From NCBI GenBank assembly GCA_004299145.1, contig SCQD01000281.1, forward strand, positions 1-38,559: DNA of 38,559 nt, in the 5' to 3' direction. Below the pieces are notes generated by a model, which did not search any database, had not been told where the DNA came from, and was given only the letters and a program-made list of their open reading frames with translations. Positions 16,363 to 25,675 of this stretch are shown piece by piece; positions within the stretch are counted from its first letter, which is position 1, and each line of letters begins with the position of its first letter. The DNA comes from Methylococcaceae bacterium (lineage in GTDB: Bacteria; Pseudomonadota; Gammaproteobacteria; Methylococcales; Methylococcaceae). The position numbers and the translations under genes are program-made.

Positions 16363-16965
16363 TCAAATATAATCCCGGCGCAAGCGCTCACGGTGCTGTG
16401 CCAGCCATTGCAAACCGATGTAAGGGATGGTGGAGTTGATGGCGCCGCGCTCCAGCATGGCCTGGACTCCGGCAAAATCCAGCACGTGCACGCGAATGTC
16501 TTCATGCTCTTCGGCCAGGCCCAGCACCCCGCCCAGTCCCGTGCAATCCACGATGGCGCAATAAAGCGTGGCTTTTTCCGAAGAGCCGCCCGGGGTGGTA
16601 TAAAACGATCCTATCGGCAGCAGGTGCTGAATCGCACAACCCGCTTCTTCCAGCGTTTCGCGCCGCGCCACCTCGTGCAGCGACTCGCCGTTTTCGACCA
16701 CCCCGGCGACGACTTCCCACAGCCAGGGGTTGGCAGCGTCGTCGATGGCGCCGACGCGGAATTGCTCGATCAGCACCACTTTATCCTGCCGTGGATCGTA
16801 AGGCACTACCGCCACGCTGTCACCCCGCTCGAACAATTCGCGGGTCAGTAGTGCGCTCCATCCGCCCTGAAATAGCGTATGGCGCAAGCGCAGCACCGCA
16901 ATGCGGAAAAAGCCCTGGTAACGGGTTGATCGTTCGAGAACTTCAAAAGCTTTGTGGCTGGACAT
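16363..16965 (-). CDS. nudF: ADP-ribose pyrophosphatase (Nudix)
   Basis: This Nudix hydrolase splits ADP-ribose to AMP and ribose 5-phosphate. It has 200 aa. The Nudix box is complete ([20 protein letters not shown] followed by AGC), and upstream [11 protein letters not shown] and [10 protein letters not shown] fit the ADPRase subfamily, as does [11 protein letters not shown] after it. The ATG 16965 is close behind a hairpin at 16975-17011 that ends the preceding gene and has no clear ribosome site, so the transcript may start at the hairpin edge. It is transcribed with ubiE. Confidence 0.93.
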   Translation of the reverse strand: MSSHKAFEVLERSTRYQGFFRIAVLRLRHTLFQGGWSALLTRELFERGDSVAVVPYDPRQDKVVLIEQFRVGAIDDAANPWLWEVVAGVVENGESLHEVARRETLEEAGCAIQHLLPIGSFYTTPGGSSEKATLYCAIVDCTGLGGVLGLAEEHEDIRVHVLDFAGVQAMLERGAINSTIPYIGLQWLAQHRERLRRDYI

Positions 16966-16974
16966 ATAAAGAAA

Positions 16975-17011
16975 CAGGGTTCTGTCGAACGGTAATGCCG
17001 ACAGAACCCTG
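16975..17011 (-). terminator. Rho-independent terminator before nudF
   Basis: A perfect 13-bp stem, CAGGGTTCTGTCG (16975-16987) with CGACAGAACCCTG (16999-17011), is followed on the minus strand by TTTCTTTATAT. It ends the disordered-protein gene (17035-17646) and sits only 9 bp before the nudF start. Confidence 0.75.
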
Positions 17012-17034
17012 GTTGGAATAAGGAAAGTAGTGAA

Positions 17035-17646
17035 TTAGAAAGCGCCTAATGCCTGCAAAGCGCGATACTGGGCAGCGCCCTGTTGCTGTAACCTTGCCGG
17101 TGCGCTCCGCTCTGCAACCACATCGTTGCGGCGCTGCTCGGAGCGCAACGATGCCGCCCTTTCGCTGTCGTTGTTCGCAGCAGTCTGCGCTTGAGTCCTG
17201 GTTTCGCGGTTTTGCGCGGCGTTCTCGCGCAGGCGCTCTGACGCGGAACGCTCATTCACCGTGTTGCTGCGCGGCTGTTCGGTACGGCCTGAGCTTGTTC
17301 TTTCGCTGTTTGCCGTGGCCGATAATTGGGCTTGTATATCACGGTATTGCGCGGCGCCCTGGCGGGGGCGCGTCCGCTCCTCTCGTTCCGCCGGCGCAGT
17401 GGCGCGCGGCTGTTCGGAACGGGGAGATTCGGTTTGCTGGTTGTCTTTGCCGGCGGCCAGAGCCTGAGCTTGCGGGCTGATGGTCAGCTTGTCCGTGCCG
17501 CCATTTTGCGCACGGGAACCTTGTGTCGGCGGTACGGGCCGCTGTGTTTCCGGCGGAGATTCCGTACGAATCTGCGGGGGGCGCTGCCCCGCCTGCAAAG
17601 CCAATTGACCGGCATTGTTAGCTGTAACATCGTTGACACTAGCCAT
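17035..17646 (-). CDS. Disordered repeat-rich hypothetical protein, 203 aa
   Basis: I do not recognise this protein. It is rich in Q, A, R, E, S, T and N with almost no hydrophobic core, so it is probably intrinsically disordered. A motif recurs: GAAQYRDIQA, NAAQNRETRTQA and GAAQYRALQA, each preceded by an (R/S)E-rich stretch with ER-SA or SEQPR-type words, suggesting three degenerate units of about 45 residues. The N-terminus MASVNDVTANNAGQLALQ and the segment DKLTISPQAQALAAG look ordered. There is no signal peptide. The AGGTGG ribosome site is good and a strong terminator follows, which supports expression as a single gene. Confidence 0.65.
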   Translation of the reverse strand: MASVNDVTANNAGQLALQAGQRPPQIRTESPPETQRPVPPTQGSRAQNGGTDKLTISPQAQALAAGKDNQQTESPRSEQPRATAPAEREERTRPRQGAAQYRDIQAQLSATANSERTSSGRTEQPRSNTVNERSASERLRENAAQNRETRTQAQTAANNDSERAASLRSEQRRNDVVAERSAPARLQQQGAAQYRALQALGAF

Positions 17647-17826
17647 GACCCACCTCGCTTTTGTTCGTTAAGCCATGAGAGGCTTAAGGACATAATAGCA
17701 TAGTCCTGTTTGCGTTACCCGATAACGGCCTTATTGCTCTGATACGCCCATCACAATTCAGCACTTTGCCTGCGCCGTGCCATATTGCGCACAGGCCGAC
17801 ATTCAACCCTGCAAATTGTGCCTTTA

Positions 17827-17842
17827 TGTGACATTGGTCATA
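17827..17842. promoter_or_regulatory. CRP-like operator upstream of the ODP gene
   Basis: TGTGACATTGGTCATA fits the CRP/Vfr pattern TGTGA-N6-TCACA with one mismatch. It lies about 75 bp before the start of the ODP/GGDEF-EAL pair. A single match of this kind is suggestive only. Confidence 0.4.
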
Positions 17843-17917
17843 CTAGGCGTTAATACACGCCCGTTGTCTTAGATGCAAACACACCATACCAATCGCTGCC
17901 AAGGAAAAAGAAAAACT

Positions 17918-18694
17918 ATGCGGAACGTAACGCTTTACGAATCCCCGGGACACCGCTTTATCCTGTTGAACGAATCCGACGCCGGCGAAGAAGAAGGCGT
18001 GCGCTCCAACCAATACCTCGTCGCCCACGACGGCCAGGGCGTGCTGCTGGACCCGGGCGGTTTCGGCGTGATGCCCAGGGTGCTGGTGGAAATGCTGCGC
18101 TATGTGCAGCCCGAGCAGGTCAAAGCCATCATTCTGTCCCATCAAGACCCGGATATCGTCGGCGGCCTGTCCACTTGGCTGGAAATGGTGGAAGCTCCGG
18201 TTTACGTGTCCAGCATCTGGTTGCGCTTTCTGCCTCACTACGGCATTTCCGGCATGCATCGCTTCATCGGCGTGCCGGATGAAGGCCTGAGTTTGGAGCC
18301 GGCACCAGGTTTTCATCTGCAACTCATCCCGGCGCACTTTCTACACTCCGAAGGGCATATCAACGTTTACGATCCTGTCTCCAAAATATTGTTTACCGGG
18401 GATATCGGTGCGGCCATGTTGCCTGATAACCAGGAATTTACTTACGTCGATGATTTCGACAGCCACATCCCTTACATTGAATGGTTTCACCGCCGCTACA
18501 TGGGCTCGAACAAGGCGGCCCAGGCCTGGGTAAACCGGGTTTCCAAGCTGGACATCCGCATGCTTGCGCCGCAGCACGGGCCGGTTTATCGCGGCAAAAC
18601 GGTTCAGCAGTTTCTGGATTGGTTCGCCCGCCTGCAGTGCGGCATCGACTTGATGGCAGCCGATGGTTCTTTCGCGATGGACGCCACGCCATGA
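17918..18694 (+). CDS. ODP-type di-iron metallo-beta-lactamase-fold sensor
   Basis: A metallo-beta-lactamase-fold protein of 258 aa related to flavodiiron (FprA) cores and the oxygen-binding di-iron protein (ODP) group. Proposed metal ligands: H75, D77 and D79 (SHQDPDIVGG, an H-x-D-x-D variant of the H-x-E/D-x-D-H motif), H143 (PAHFLHSEGH), D162 (LFTGDIGA) and H220 (APQHGPVYRG). There is no flavodoxin domain, so it is more likely a sensor of O2, Fe(II) or NO than a reductase. The start at ATG 17918 follows AAGGAAAAAG; an ATG at 17873 is upstream and less likely. The stop overlaps the next gene's start by 4 bp (ATGA), implying coupled translation and a joint role in c-di-GMP signalling. Confidence 0.87.
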   Translation: MRNVTLYESPGHRFILLNESDAGEEEGVRSNQYLVAHDGQGVLLDPGGFGVMPRVLVEMLRYVQPEQVKAIILSHQDPDIVGGLSTWLEMVEAPVYVSSIWLRFLPHYGISGMHRFIGVPDEGLSLEPAPGFHLQLIPAHFLHSEGHINVYDPVSKILFTGDIGAAMLPDNQEFTYVDDFDSHIPYIEWFHRRYMGSNKAAQAWVNRVSKLDIRMLAPQHGPVYRGKTVQQFLDWFARLQCGIDLMAADGSFAMDATP

Positions 18695-20862
18695 GCGAGT
18701 CGCCGCCGCAGGAAATATTGCCCAATCACCTGGAAGCCTTGCGTCTGGCGATGATGGAACGTTTCGCCCGGCTCAGCGAAGGCCAAAACCGTACCCGGAC
18801 TTTCGCTAGTTACATCACCGCCATGATCAAGGACATGCATGGCTGTGTGGTCAGTGACGTGCTGGATGCCATGACTGGGGACAAATCCCGCCTTGAAATC
18901 AACGAACGCCTGACCCAGGCGCTGGTGCATTTCGACATGTTGCAGCGCGGCATTGAACTTTTGGTGGAAGAAAGGACGCGCCAACTCAATAAAAACGGCG
19001 ACATTATTCGCTCGGCCATGCTCTATTTCAATCAGACGGCGGAGGATTTGGCCAGTACGCTAGTCAGCAAGGACTTGCTCGAGCGCCAAGGCCGCGTGCT
19101 GGAAAGCATCATTCTTTCTCACGAGCGCATTTCGCAATGGAAGGATTTTGTTCAGGAAATACTGGATGATTTTCACAGCATTTTCCCATTTGATTTTTTT
19201 TATATCGCATTCGCGGAAGAAAACAGCCTGACGCTGTACATTTATTACATGGGGAATTATACGGAATCGGAGCGGCGCGCCGCACGCGAGTTGCTGTCTT
19301 TGGAAATGCTCAAACAGCTCAATATGCCGCTGGATGCCGCTTTGGACGTGGAGGAATTTCAGGTCCGGGACAACCAGCGCCGCACCCAGGTCGACGAGGT
19401 GCAGATGATCGCCGTGGCGGTGCCGGAGCACGCGCCCAATCTGGCCGGCATGCTGGGCGTGGCCTGTGCTTCCAGCCAGACGCGCAGCGCCCAGGAATCC
19501 AGCATCATCCGCTCCATACTCTCGGTCATGGTCATGGTGGTGGGCTCCAGCAAAGCCCTGTCGCGCACCATGTCGGAGCTGGAATACTACTCGGTGCACG
19601 ACCCGTTGACCGGCCTGCACAACCGGCGCTATTTCAACGACATGCTGGAATACGAAATCGGCCGCTCGGCGCGCCACCGCCACGAATTCTGCGTGTTGTT
19701 CCTCGACCTGGACGATTTCAAAGACATCAACGACTCCTACGGCCATCTCATGGGCGATCAGGCGCTCAAGGCCATCGCCGACACGCTGGTCGCGGAAATG
19801 CGCAAAGGCGACGTAGTCACCCGCATGGGTGGGGATGAGTTCGCCATCATCCTGCCGGAAACCCGCCCGGAAGGCGCGCTTAAGGTCGGTGAAAAACTGC
19901 GCAACGCCATCCGCGCCATCCGTTTCGACGCCGCCGCTGCCAAATACTTTCACATCACCGTATCCATAGGGTTGATCGCCTATCCTCGCGATGCGCAAAA
20001 CATGGCGGATCTGATGGCCGGCGTGGATACTGCCCTGTACCGGGCCAAAGGCCTGGGCAAAGACGGCGTTTGCAATTTCGATGGGCTGGGCGATAACGTC
20101 CGCGCCGTGCGCGACACGCGGACTTATGCCGAAACCTTGCGCGAAGCGTTGCAAAATCAACGCATCGTGCCGTACTTTCAGCCTATCCTGGAAACGGCCA
20201 CGGGCCGCTTGCACGGCTTTGAAACGGTGGCGCGCCTGCTCAACGAAGACGGCAGCACCACGGCAGCGGGCGCGTTCATCGAAACCATCAATAAATATGG
20301 CCTCAGCCGCGACCTGGATCGCTGCATCATCCATAAAACGTTTGAAACCATGCGCACCGCGCTGACGCCCGCTGACGGGCTGCGCATGTTCATCAACCTG
20401 TCGCCCCAGGAAATCCAGGGGCGCAACATCCTCAGTTTTGCCGAGCACCTGTGTGAAGAAATGGGACTGTCGCCGGGACAGATCGTCTTTGAAATCACCG
20501 AGCACGACGCCATCAGCGACATGTCGCACATGCGCCGATTTTTAACCAACCTGCGCGCCAGCGGCTTTGCTTTTGCGCTGGATGATTTCGGCAGCGGCTA
20601 TAACTCGTTTCATTACCTGCGCGAACTGCGCTTTGAATACGTCAAAATCGACGGTGCTTTCGTGCGCAACATCATCCACTCCGACGTGGACTTCGCGCTG
20701 GTGCGCAACCTTACCCATTTGTGCCGCGATTTAGGCATGCTGACTATCGGCGAGTTCGTCGAAAATCAGGAAATTCTCGATGCCATGCGGGAAATCGGGG
20801 TTGATTATGCCCAAGGGTATTACTTGGGGATGCCGCTGCCGGAACTCGTTATACAACAGTAA
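18691..20862 (+). CDS. GAF-like/GGDEF/EAL protein, c-di-GMP turnover
   Basis: This 723-aa cytoplasmic protein has no membrane segments. Residues 1-140 form a helical, ODP-partner-like N-terminus; about 150-310 look like a GAF-type sensor. The GGDEF domain ([20 protein letters not shown] at 380-384) is intact and has the inhibitory I-site RKGD five residues before it, so diguanylate cyclase activity is expected. The EAL domain follows: its signature reads ETV at 511-513 instead of EAL, but the metal and catalytic residues seem kept ([39 protein letters not shown]), so phosphodiesterase activity is possible. The overlap with the ODP gene suggests the di-iron protein controls it. Confidence 0.93.
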   Translation: MSESPPQEILPNHLEALRLAMMERFARLSEGQNRTRTFASYITAMIKDMHGCVVSDVLDAMTGDKSRLEINERLTQALVHFDMLQRGIELLVEERTRQLNKNGDIIRSAMLYFNQTAEDLASTLVSKDLLERQGRVLESIILSHERISQWKDFVQEILDDFHSIFPFDFFYIAFAEENSLTLYIYYMGNYTESERRAARELLSLEMLKQLNMPLDAALDVEEFQVRDNQRRTQVDEVQMIAVAVPEHAPNLAGMLGVACASSQTRSAQESSIIRSILSVMVMVVGSSKALSRTMSELEYYSVHDPLTGLHNRRYFNDMLEYEIGRSARHRHEFCVLFLDLDDFKDINDSYGHLMGDQALKAIADTLVAEMRKGDVVTRMGGDEFAIILPETRPEGALKVGEKLRNAIRAIRFDAAAAKYFHITVSIGLIAYPRDAQNMADLMAGVDTALYRAKGLGKDGVCNFDGLGDNVRAVRDTRTYAETLREALQNQRIVPYFQPILETATGRLHGFETVARLLNEDGSTTAAGAFIETINKYGLSRDLDRCIIHKTFETMRTALTPADGLRMFINLSPQEIQGRNILSFAEHLCEEMGLSPGQIVFEITEHDAISDMSHMRRFLTNLRASGFAFALDDFGSGYNSFHYLRELRFEYVKIDGAFVRNIIHSDVDFALVRNLTHLCRDLGMLTIGEFVENQEILDAMREIGVDYAQGYYLGMPLPELVIQQ

Positions 20863-20878
20863 GCACCGCATGTGATGG

Positions 20879-20965
20879 CGGCGGCTTTCGGGAAGCCTTA
20901 GTTTTACCGCTACGCGGCGGCTTTCGGGAAGCCTGGGTTTTACCGCGTTGCGGCGGCTTTCACGG
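20879..20965. repeat. 36-bp tandem array of family-B units
   Basis: Units beginning CGGCGGCTTTC start at 20879, 20915 and 20951, giving a period of exactly 36 bp and 2.4 copies. The internal part AAGCCTTAGTTTTACCGC resembles the family-B repeats at 7991-8031, 34193-34309 and 38271-38309. It fills the gap between the GGDEF-EAL gene and hemE. Confidence 0.85.
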
Positions 20966-21002
20966 TAATATGTGCGCCCCTATGCTTTCAGTCGAGAATT
21001 TG

Positions 21003-22079
21003 ATGACTGCCAACCTACAAAATGATTGTTTTTTGCGCGCCCTGCTGCGCGAACCGGTGGAACGCACCCCGGTCTGGATGATGCGCCAGGCGGGCCGCTA
21101 TTTGCCGGAATACCGGCGCGTGCGCCGGCAAGCGGGCAGCTTTATGGACTTGTGCACCCAGCCCGAATTGGCTTGCGAAGTCACTTTGCAGCCGCTGGAG
21201 CGGTTCCGGCTGGATGCGGCCATTTTGTTTTCCGACATCCTGACTATTCCCCATGCCATGGGGCTGGGCCTGTCTTTCAGCGAAGGCGAAGGCCCGCGTT
21301 TTGCCCATCCGTTGCGCACGGCGGCCGATATCCAGCGTCTGGCCGCGCCCGATCCGGAAAACGAGTTGCGCTACGTCATGGACGCAGTGCGCCTGATCCG
21401 CCGCTCCCTGAATGGCCGCGTGCCGCTCATCGGTTTTTCCGGCAGTCCCTGGACTTTGGCCTGCTACATGGTGGAGGGCGGCAGCAGCCGCGACTATGCC
21501 AAAGTGAAAGGCTTGCTGTATGACCAGCCGCAGTTGATGCACCAGTTGCTGGAGGTGTTGAGCCAGGCCGTGGCCGCTTATTTGAATGCGCAGATCGCCG
21601 CCGGCGCCCAGACGGTCATGCTGTTCGATACCTGGGGCGGCGTGCTCAGCAGCGAAGATTACCGCGAATTTTCCTTGGGTTATGCGCGCCGCATCAGCGC
21701 AGCGCTCAGCCCTGAAGCGGATGGAAGGCGCGTGCCGCGTATTTTGTTTACCAAGGGCGGCGGCCAGTGGCTGAGCGATATGGCGGATGCCGGTTACGAT
21801 GCGCTGGGCGTGGACTGGACCACGCCGCTCAGCGTGGCGCGGGCCGCCGTCACTGAGCGCGTGGCATTGCAGGGCAATCTGGACCCGGTGGTGTTGTATG
21901 CCGCGCCGGAAACGATACGCCGCAAGGTTCAGGCCACGCTGGCGCAATTCGGCCACGGCGCCAGTGGGCACGTATTCAACCTGGGGCACGGCATTCTGCC
22001 CGACGTAGACCCGGCCCACGCCGAGACCATGATCGAGGCCGTGCACGAATTCAGCCCGGCGTATCACGTGCACGGCTAA
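21003..22079 (+). CDS. hemE: Uroporphyrinogen decarboxylase
   Basis: This haem-pathway enzyme decarboxylates uroporphyrinogen III to coproporphyrinogen III. It has 358 aa from ATG 21003. The signature [16 protein letters not shown] carries the conserved arginines, followed by [10 protein letters not shown] with the catalytic aspartate and later [28 protein letters not shown] closes the active site near the C-terminus. An in-frame ATG at 20970 would add 11 residues not typical of the family. The upstream region is a tandem repeat, so the promoter is hard to place. Confidence 0.97.
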   Translation: MTANLQNDCFLRALLREPVERTPVWMMRQAGRYLPEYRRVRRQAGSFMDLCTQPELACEVTLQPLERFRLDAAILFSDILTIPHAMGLGLSFSEGEGPRFAHPLRTAADIQRLAAPDPENELRYVMDAVRLIRRSLNGRVPLIGFSGSPWTLACYMVEGGSSRDYAKVKGLLYDQPQLMHQLLEVLSQAVAAYLNAQIAAGAQTVMLFDTWGGVLSSEDYREFSLGYARRISAALSPEADGRRVPRILFTKGGGQWLSDMADAGYDALGVDWTTPLSVARAAVTERVALQGNLDPVVLYAAPETIRRKVQATLAQFGHGASGHVFNLGHGILPDVDPAHAETMIEAVHEFSPAYHVHG

Positions 22080-22089
22080 AAGGCGGCAC

Positions 22090-22704
22090 ATGGCTAGAAC
22101 GACCGAGCTGGCACAACTGGACTTGAACGGCATCTACACGTATGCCGACTATCTGACCTGGCAGTTCGACGATGCCGTCGAATTGATCAAGGGCAAAATC
22201 ATGACCATGAGCCCGGCACCCAGTTCCGAGCACCAAGGCATTTCCTGGCGCTTGAGTGGCTTGCTGTTCAATTACTTAAAAAACAAGCCGTGCCGCGCCT
22301 ATGCGGCTCCGTTCGACGTGCGTTTGTACGACCGTAAAAAATCCATAGTCGCCAATCAGGAGATTTATTCCGTCGTCCAGCCCGACTTGTCGGTGATTTG
22401 CGATGCAGCAAAAATTGACAAGAAAGGCTGTCTGGGGGCGCCGGACTGGATTATAGAAATCCTCTCCGCGGGTAATTCCAAAAAGGACATGCAGATCAAA
22501 TACCGGCTGTATCAGGAAAGCGGTGTCCAGGAATACTGGCTGATTTATCCTTATGAAAAGGCCGTGCATCAGTTTGTGTTTGACGAAGAAGCGGGGAAAT
22601 ACCCGTTGCTAAATATGTATGCCGGTGATGACATCGCTGTTCCGCAGCTGTTTCCCGATTGCAGGATCGATTTGCGCGAAGTGTTCGAAAGCGAAGGCGA
22701 ATAG
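22090..22704 (+). CDS. Uma2-family putative endonuclease
   Basis: This DUF820/Uma2 protein of 204 aa has a PD-(D/E)XK-type restriction-like fold. The family core is visible: YTYADYLTWQ at the start, ELIKGKIMTMSPAPSSEHQ, VQPDLSVICD and APDWIIEILSAGNSKKDMQIK with the D...E-x-L catalytic pattern, then YRLYQESGVQEYWLIYP. The biological role is unknown; such proteins are often linked to mobile DNA or defence. It starts 10 bp after hemE and may be co-transcribed; convergent fumC follows after a palindrome. Confidence 0.9.
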   Translation: MARTTELAQLDLNGIYTYADYLTWQFDDAVELIKGKIMTMSPAPSSEHQGISWRLSGLLFNYLKNKPCRAYAAPFDVRLYDRKKSIVANQEIYSVVQPDLSVICDAAKIDKKGCLGAPDWIIEILSAGNSKKDMQIKYRLYQESGVQEYWLIYPYEKAVHQFVFDEEAGKYPLLNMYAGDDIAVPQLFPDCRIDLREVFESEGE

Positions 22705-22736
22705 GCGCAGTCGGAAACTGTATATAGGCCATACAC

Positions 22737-22785
22737 GGGAAGCCGGAGCTTCCCAGTCCGTGTTCCCAAGCTGGAGCTTGGGAAC
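22737..22785. repeat. Double hairpin between uma2 and fumC
   Basis: Two adjacent palindromes are GGGAAGC-cgga-GCTTCCC (22737-22754) and GTTCCCAAGCT-gg-AGCTTGGGAAC (22762-22785). Lying between convergent genes they could end transcription in both directions, but they also have the look of a dispersed repeat family. Confidence 0.7.
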
Positions 22786-22799
22786 CAGCAAATCCAACC

Positions 22800-24188
22800 T
22801 TATGCCTGGATTCCACCTTCGGTCAATTTGGCTGGGTCGAGCAAGCGCTCCAATTCGGACCGGCTGATCTCGGTCATTTCCTCTGCCACGTCAATGATGG
22901 GCCGCCCGGATTTATAGGCCGCTTTGGCGATTTCCGCCGCTTTGGCATAGCCGATGATGGGGTTCAGCGCGGTGATCAAAATCGGATTGCGCGCCAGCGC
23001 GGCTTGCAGGTGATCTTCGCGCACGTTGAAGCCGGCGATGGCTTTGTCGGCCAGCAAGCGAGTGACGTTGGCGAGCAGTTGCAGGCTTTGCAGCAGGTTG
23101 TAGGCGATCAGCGGCAGCATGACGTTGAGCTGGAACGAGCCGGACTGGCCGGCGATGGTGATGGTGGCGTCGTTGCCGATCACTTGCGCGGCCACCATGG
23201 CGGCGGCTTCGGGGATGACCGGATTGACCTTGCCGGGCATGATGCTGGAGCCGGGCTGCAAGGCGGGCAGTTCGATTTCCGCCAGGCCGCCCAGCGGGCC
23301 GGAGTTCATCCAGCGCAGGTCGTTGGCGATTTTCATCAGGCTGACGGCGATGACCTTGAGCTGGCCGGATAGTTCGACCGCTGCGTCCTGGCAGCTCAGG
23401 CTTTCGAAAAACGAGGTGTTGGGCGCAAACGGCAGGCCGGTGTTTTCGCTCAAGGTCTGCGCGAAGCGGGCGGCGAATTCGGGGTGGGCGTTGATGCCGC
23501 TGCCCACGGCGGTGCCGCCTTGCGCCAGCCGATAGATGCGCAGCAGGCTGTCCTGTACGCGCTCGCCGCCGTTGCGGATTTGCAGTGCCCAGCCGTTCAA
23601 CTCCTGGCCCAGCGTGATGGGCATGGCGTCCATCAGGTGGGTGCGACCGGTTTTGACCACGTGGCTCAGGGCGGCGGCTTTGTTTTCGAGGGTAGCGGCC
23701 AGGTGATCCAGCGCGGGCAGCAGGTGGCGGTTCACTTCCAGCGCGGCGCTCACGTGAATGGCGGTGGGAATGACGTCGTTGCTGCTCTGGCCCATGTTGA
23801 CGTGGTCGTTGGCGCTGACCGGTTTGCCCAGGCGCCGGCCGGCGAGGCTGGCCAGCACTTCGTTGACGTTCATGTTGGTGCTGGTGGCCGAACCGGTCTG
23901 GAACACGTCCAGCGGGAATTGCCCTGCGTGCTGGCCCGCCAGAATATCGTCGGCGGCGGCGGCGATGGCCTCGGCCATGTCCGCTTCCAGCACGCCCAGG
24001 CCGCAGTTGACGCGGGCGGCGGTTTTTTTGATCAGGGCGATGGCCTGAACGAATGCGGGCGGCAGCACCAGGCCGCTGACGGGAAAGTTTTCCACGGCGC
24101 GCTGGGTTTGCGCGGCGTACAGGGCGTCGGTCGGGACTTGCAGTTCGCCCATGCTGTCTTTTTCGATGCGATAGTTTTGCGTCGGCAT
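22800..24188 (-). CDS. fumC: Class II fumarate hydratase
   Basis: This iron-independent, heat-stable fumarase interconverts fumarate and malate in the TCA cycle. It has 462 aa from ATG 24188; the TTG at 24212 would add 8 residues. Family motifs include RIEKDSMGELQVP, GSATSTNMNVNEV, MGQSSNDVIPTA, the loop GSSIMPGKVNPVIPEA and, near the end, TALNPIIGYAKAAEIAK. The C-terminus is of normal length. It is convergent with the Uma2 gene and divergent from the DUF4156 gene. Confidence 0.95.
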   Translation of the reverse strand: MPTQNYRIEKDSMGELQVPTDALYAAQTQRAVENFPVSGLVLPPAFVQAIALIKKTAARVNCGLGVLEADMAEAIAAAADDILAGQHAGQFPLDVFQTGSATSTNMNVNEVLASLAGRRLGKPVSANDHVNMGQSSNDVIPTAIHVSAALEVNRHLLPALDHLAATLENKAAALSHVVKTGRTHLMDAMPITLGQELNGWALQIRNGGERVQDSLLRIYRLAQGGTAVGSGINAHPEFAARFAQTLSENTGLPFAPNTSFFESLSCQDAAVELSGQLKVIAVSLMKIANDLRWMNSGPLGGLAEIELPALQPGSSIMPGKVNPVIPEAAAMVAAQVIGNDATITIAGQSGSFQLNVMLPLIAYNLLQSLQLLANVTRLLADKAIAGFNVREDHLQAALARNPILITALNPIIGYAKAAEIAKAAYKSGRPIIDVAEEMTEISRSELERLLDPAKLTEGGIQA

Positions 24189-24366
24189 ATTCGATGGCTC
24201 GTGGTTGGTCAAGAAGAATGAGTGGGTAAACTGCGGTTTTGGCAGTCTCTCTCAGTCAGGAACAGCGGTCAAGCGACGCTGGATGATGCTTTTCCGCCTT
24301 GGCCGTGTTTCACGTTACAATGGCCGCAAACCCTGGCAGGTCAATACCATTTATAGGAGGTTAGTT

Positions 24367-24699
24367 ATGCAGACTGTACCCTTTCGCCGCGTGTTCCTGA
24401 CGCTGGTGCTGGCGGCGCCTTTGGCTGCTTGTTCATTCGTCGAGCTGAATCCGGGTGGCGAGAAAGTGCGCGTGCTGAGTCTGGCCGAAGTGGGCCGCTG
24501 CACCAGCCTGGGCCGCGTCAATTCCAATACCAAGGCCACCCTCGGCTTTATCGCCCGCGGCAAGGAATCGGTGCAGGAAGAAATTTATACCCTGTCGCGC
24601 AACAGTGCGGCGGCGATGAACGGCGATACCATCGTGCCTTTGGGGCCACTGATCGACGGCGAGCAGGGGTTCAATGTGTATCGTTGCATCAATCCTTAA
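24367..24699 (+). CDS. DUF4156 lipoprotein
   Basis: This 110-aa protein has a signal peptide and lipobox (LVLAAPLAAC, lipid-modified Cys about residue 22) and then the DUF4156 pattern: VELNPGGEKVRVLS, RCTSLGRVNS, GFIARGKESVQEEIYTLSRN, GGDTIVPL-like NGDTIVPLGP and a terminal NVYRC. Two cysteines in the mature part could form a disulfide. The function is unknown. The perfect AGGAGG site 6 nt before ATG 24367 fixes the start; a longer open frame from 24205 is not needed. A TACAAT at 24316-24321 is a possible -10 box. Confidence 0.9.
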   Translation: MQTVPFRRVFLTLVLAAPLAACSFVELNPGGEKVRVLSLAEVGRCTSLGRVNSNTKATLGFIARGKESVQEEIYTLSRNSAAAMNGDTIVPLGPLIDGEQGFNVYRCINP

Positions 24700-24753
24700 C
24701 AAATTAAGCGTAAACTGAATAGTGGTTTTTTCTATGACTTTCTGGACTTGGGC

Positions 24754-25671
24754 ATGATTCGAGGCAGTATCGTGGCGTTGGTGACGCCGATGGAAGAAAA
24801 TGGTGCGGTGGACGCGGCAAGCCTGCGCCGCCTGGTGGATTTTCATATCGAACAGGGCAGTGATGCCATCGTGGCTGTGGGCACGACGGGGGAGTCGGCC
24901 ACTCTGGACGAAGACGAACACTGTGAAGTCATCCGCTTGGTGGTGGAGCAGGCATCCGGGCGGATTCCCGTCATCGCCGGCACCGGCGCCAATTCCACCA
25001 GCGAAGCCATTGCCCTGACCCGCCGCGCCAAAGCCGCCGGCGCGGACGCCTGTTTGCTGGTGACCCCTTACTACAACAAACCCACTCAGGAAGGACTGTA
25101 TCGCCATTACAAGGCGGTGGCTGAAGCGGTGGAGATTCCCCAGGTTCTTTACAACGTGCCGGGCCGCACCGGTTGCGACATGCAAACCGAAACCGTGGTG
25201 CGCCTGCACGGCGTGCCCAACATCGTCGGCATCAAGGAAGCCACAGGCGATCTGGCGCGCGCCAGGCAAATTCGCGCACAGTGCGGCAGCGGTTTTGCCT
25301 TGTATTCCGGTGACGACGCCACGGCTTGCGAATTTTGCCTGCAAGGCGGTGACGGCGTGATTACGGTGACCGGCAACGTCGCGCCGCGTTTGATGCACGA
25401 GATGATCATGGCCGCGCTGGCCGGCGATGCGGCAAAAGCCCAAGCCCTGGATGCCGGCTTGCAAGCCTTGCACCGGGACCTTTTCATCGAATCCAACCCC
25501 ATTCCCGTCAAATGGGCGGTTCAGCAAATGGGGCTGATAAAAACCGGCATTCGCTTGCCGCTCACCTGGTTGTCCGACGCTTGTCACGACACAGTGCGGC
25601 TGGCCATGCAGCAGGCGGGCGCGTGCATTCTCCCTCTCCCCGCGGGAGAGGGTCGGGGTGAGGGCAATTGA
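24754..25671 (+). CDS. dapA: 4-hydroxy-tetrahydrodipicolinate synthase
   Basis: The first committed enzyme of lysine and diaminopimelate synthesis, condensing pyruvate with aspartate semialdehyde. It has 305 aa from ATG 24754. Motifs are [11 protein letters not shown], the tyrosine in [13 protein letters not shown], the Schiff-base lysine in [10 protein letters not shown], and YSGDDATA. The protein is about 13 residues longer than usual at the C-terminus; the extra part, [14 protein letters not shown], is translated from a palindromic repeat (25630-25664). It is followed 4 bp later by bamC, the conserved dapA-bamC pairing. Confidence 0.97.
   Translation: MIRGSIVALVTPMEENGAVDAASLRRLVDFHIEQGSDAIVAVGTTGESATLDEDEHCEVIRLVVEQASGRIPVIAGTGANSTSEAIALTRRAKAAGADACLLVTPYYNKPTQEGLYRHYKAVAEAVEIPQVLYNVPGRTGCDMQTETVVRLHGVPNIVGIKEATGDLARARQIRAQCGSGFALYSGDDATACEFCLQGGDGVITVTGNVAPRLMHEMIMAALAGDAAKAQALDAGLQALHRDLFIESNPIPVKWAVQQMGLIKTGIRLPLTWLSDACHDTVRLAMQQAGACILPLPAGEGRGEGN
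25630..25664. repeat. Palindromic element D at the dapA 3' end
   Basis: The core CTCTCCCCGCGGGAGAG is a perfect hairpin followed by GGTCGGGGTGAGGG. A near-identical copy lies at 35551-35585. Here it is inside the dapA frame and directly before bamC, so it could modulate expression within the operon. Confidence 0.85.
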
Positions 25672-25675
25672 AAAA

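Noticed and set aside
19060-20529. 489-codon frame antisense to the GGDEF-EAL gene
   Set aside because: Shadow of a clear coding gene, no recognisable domain.
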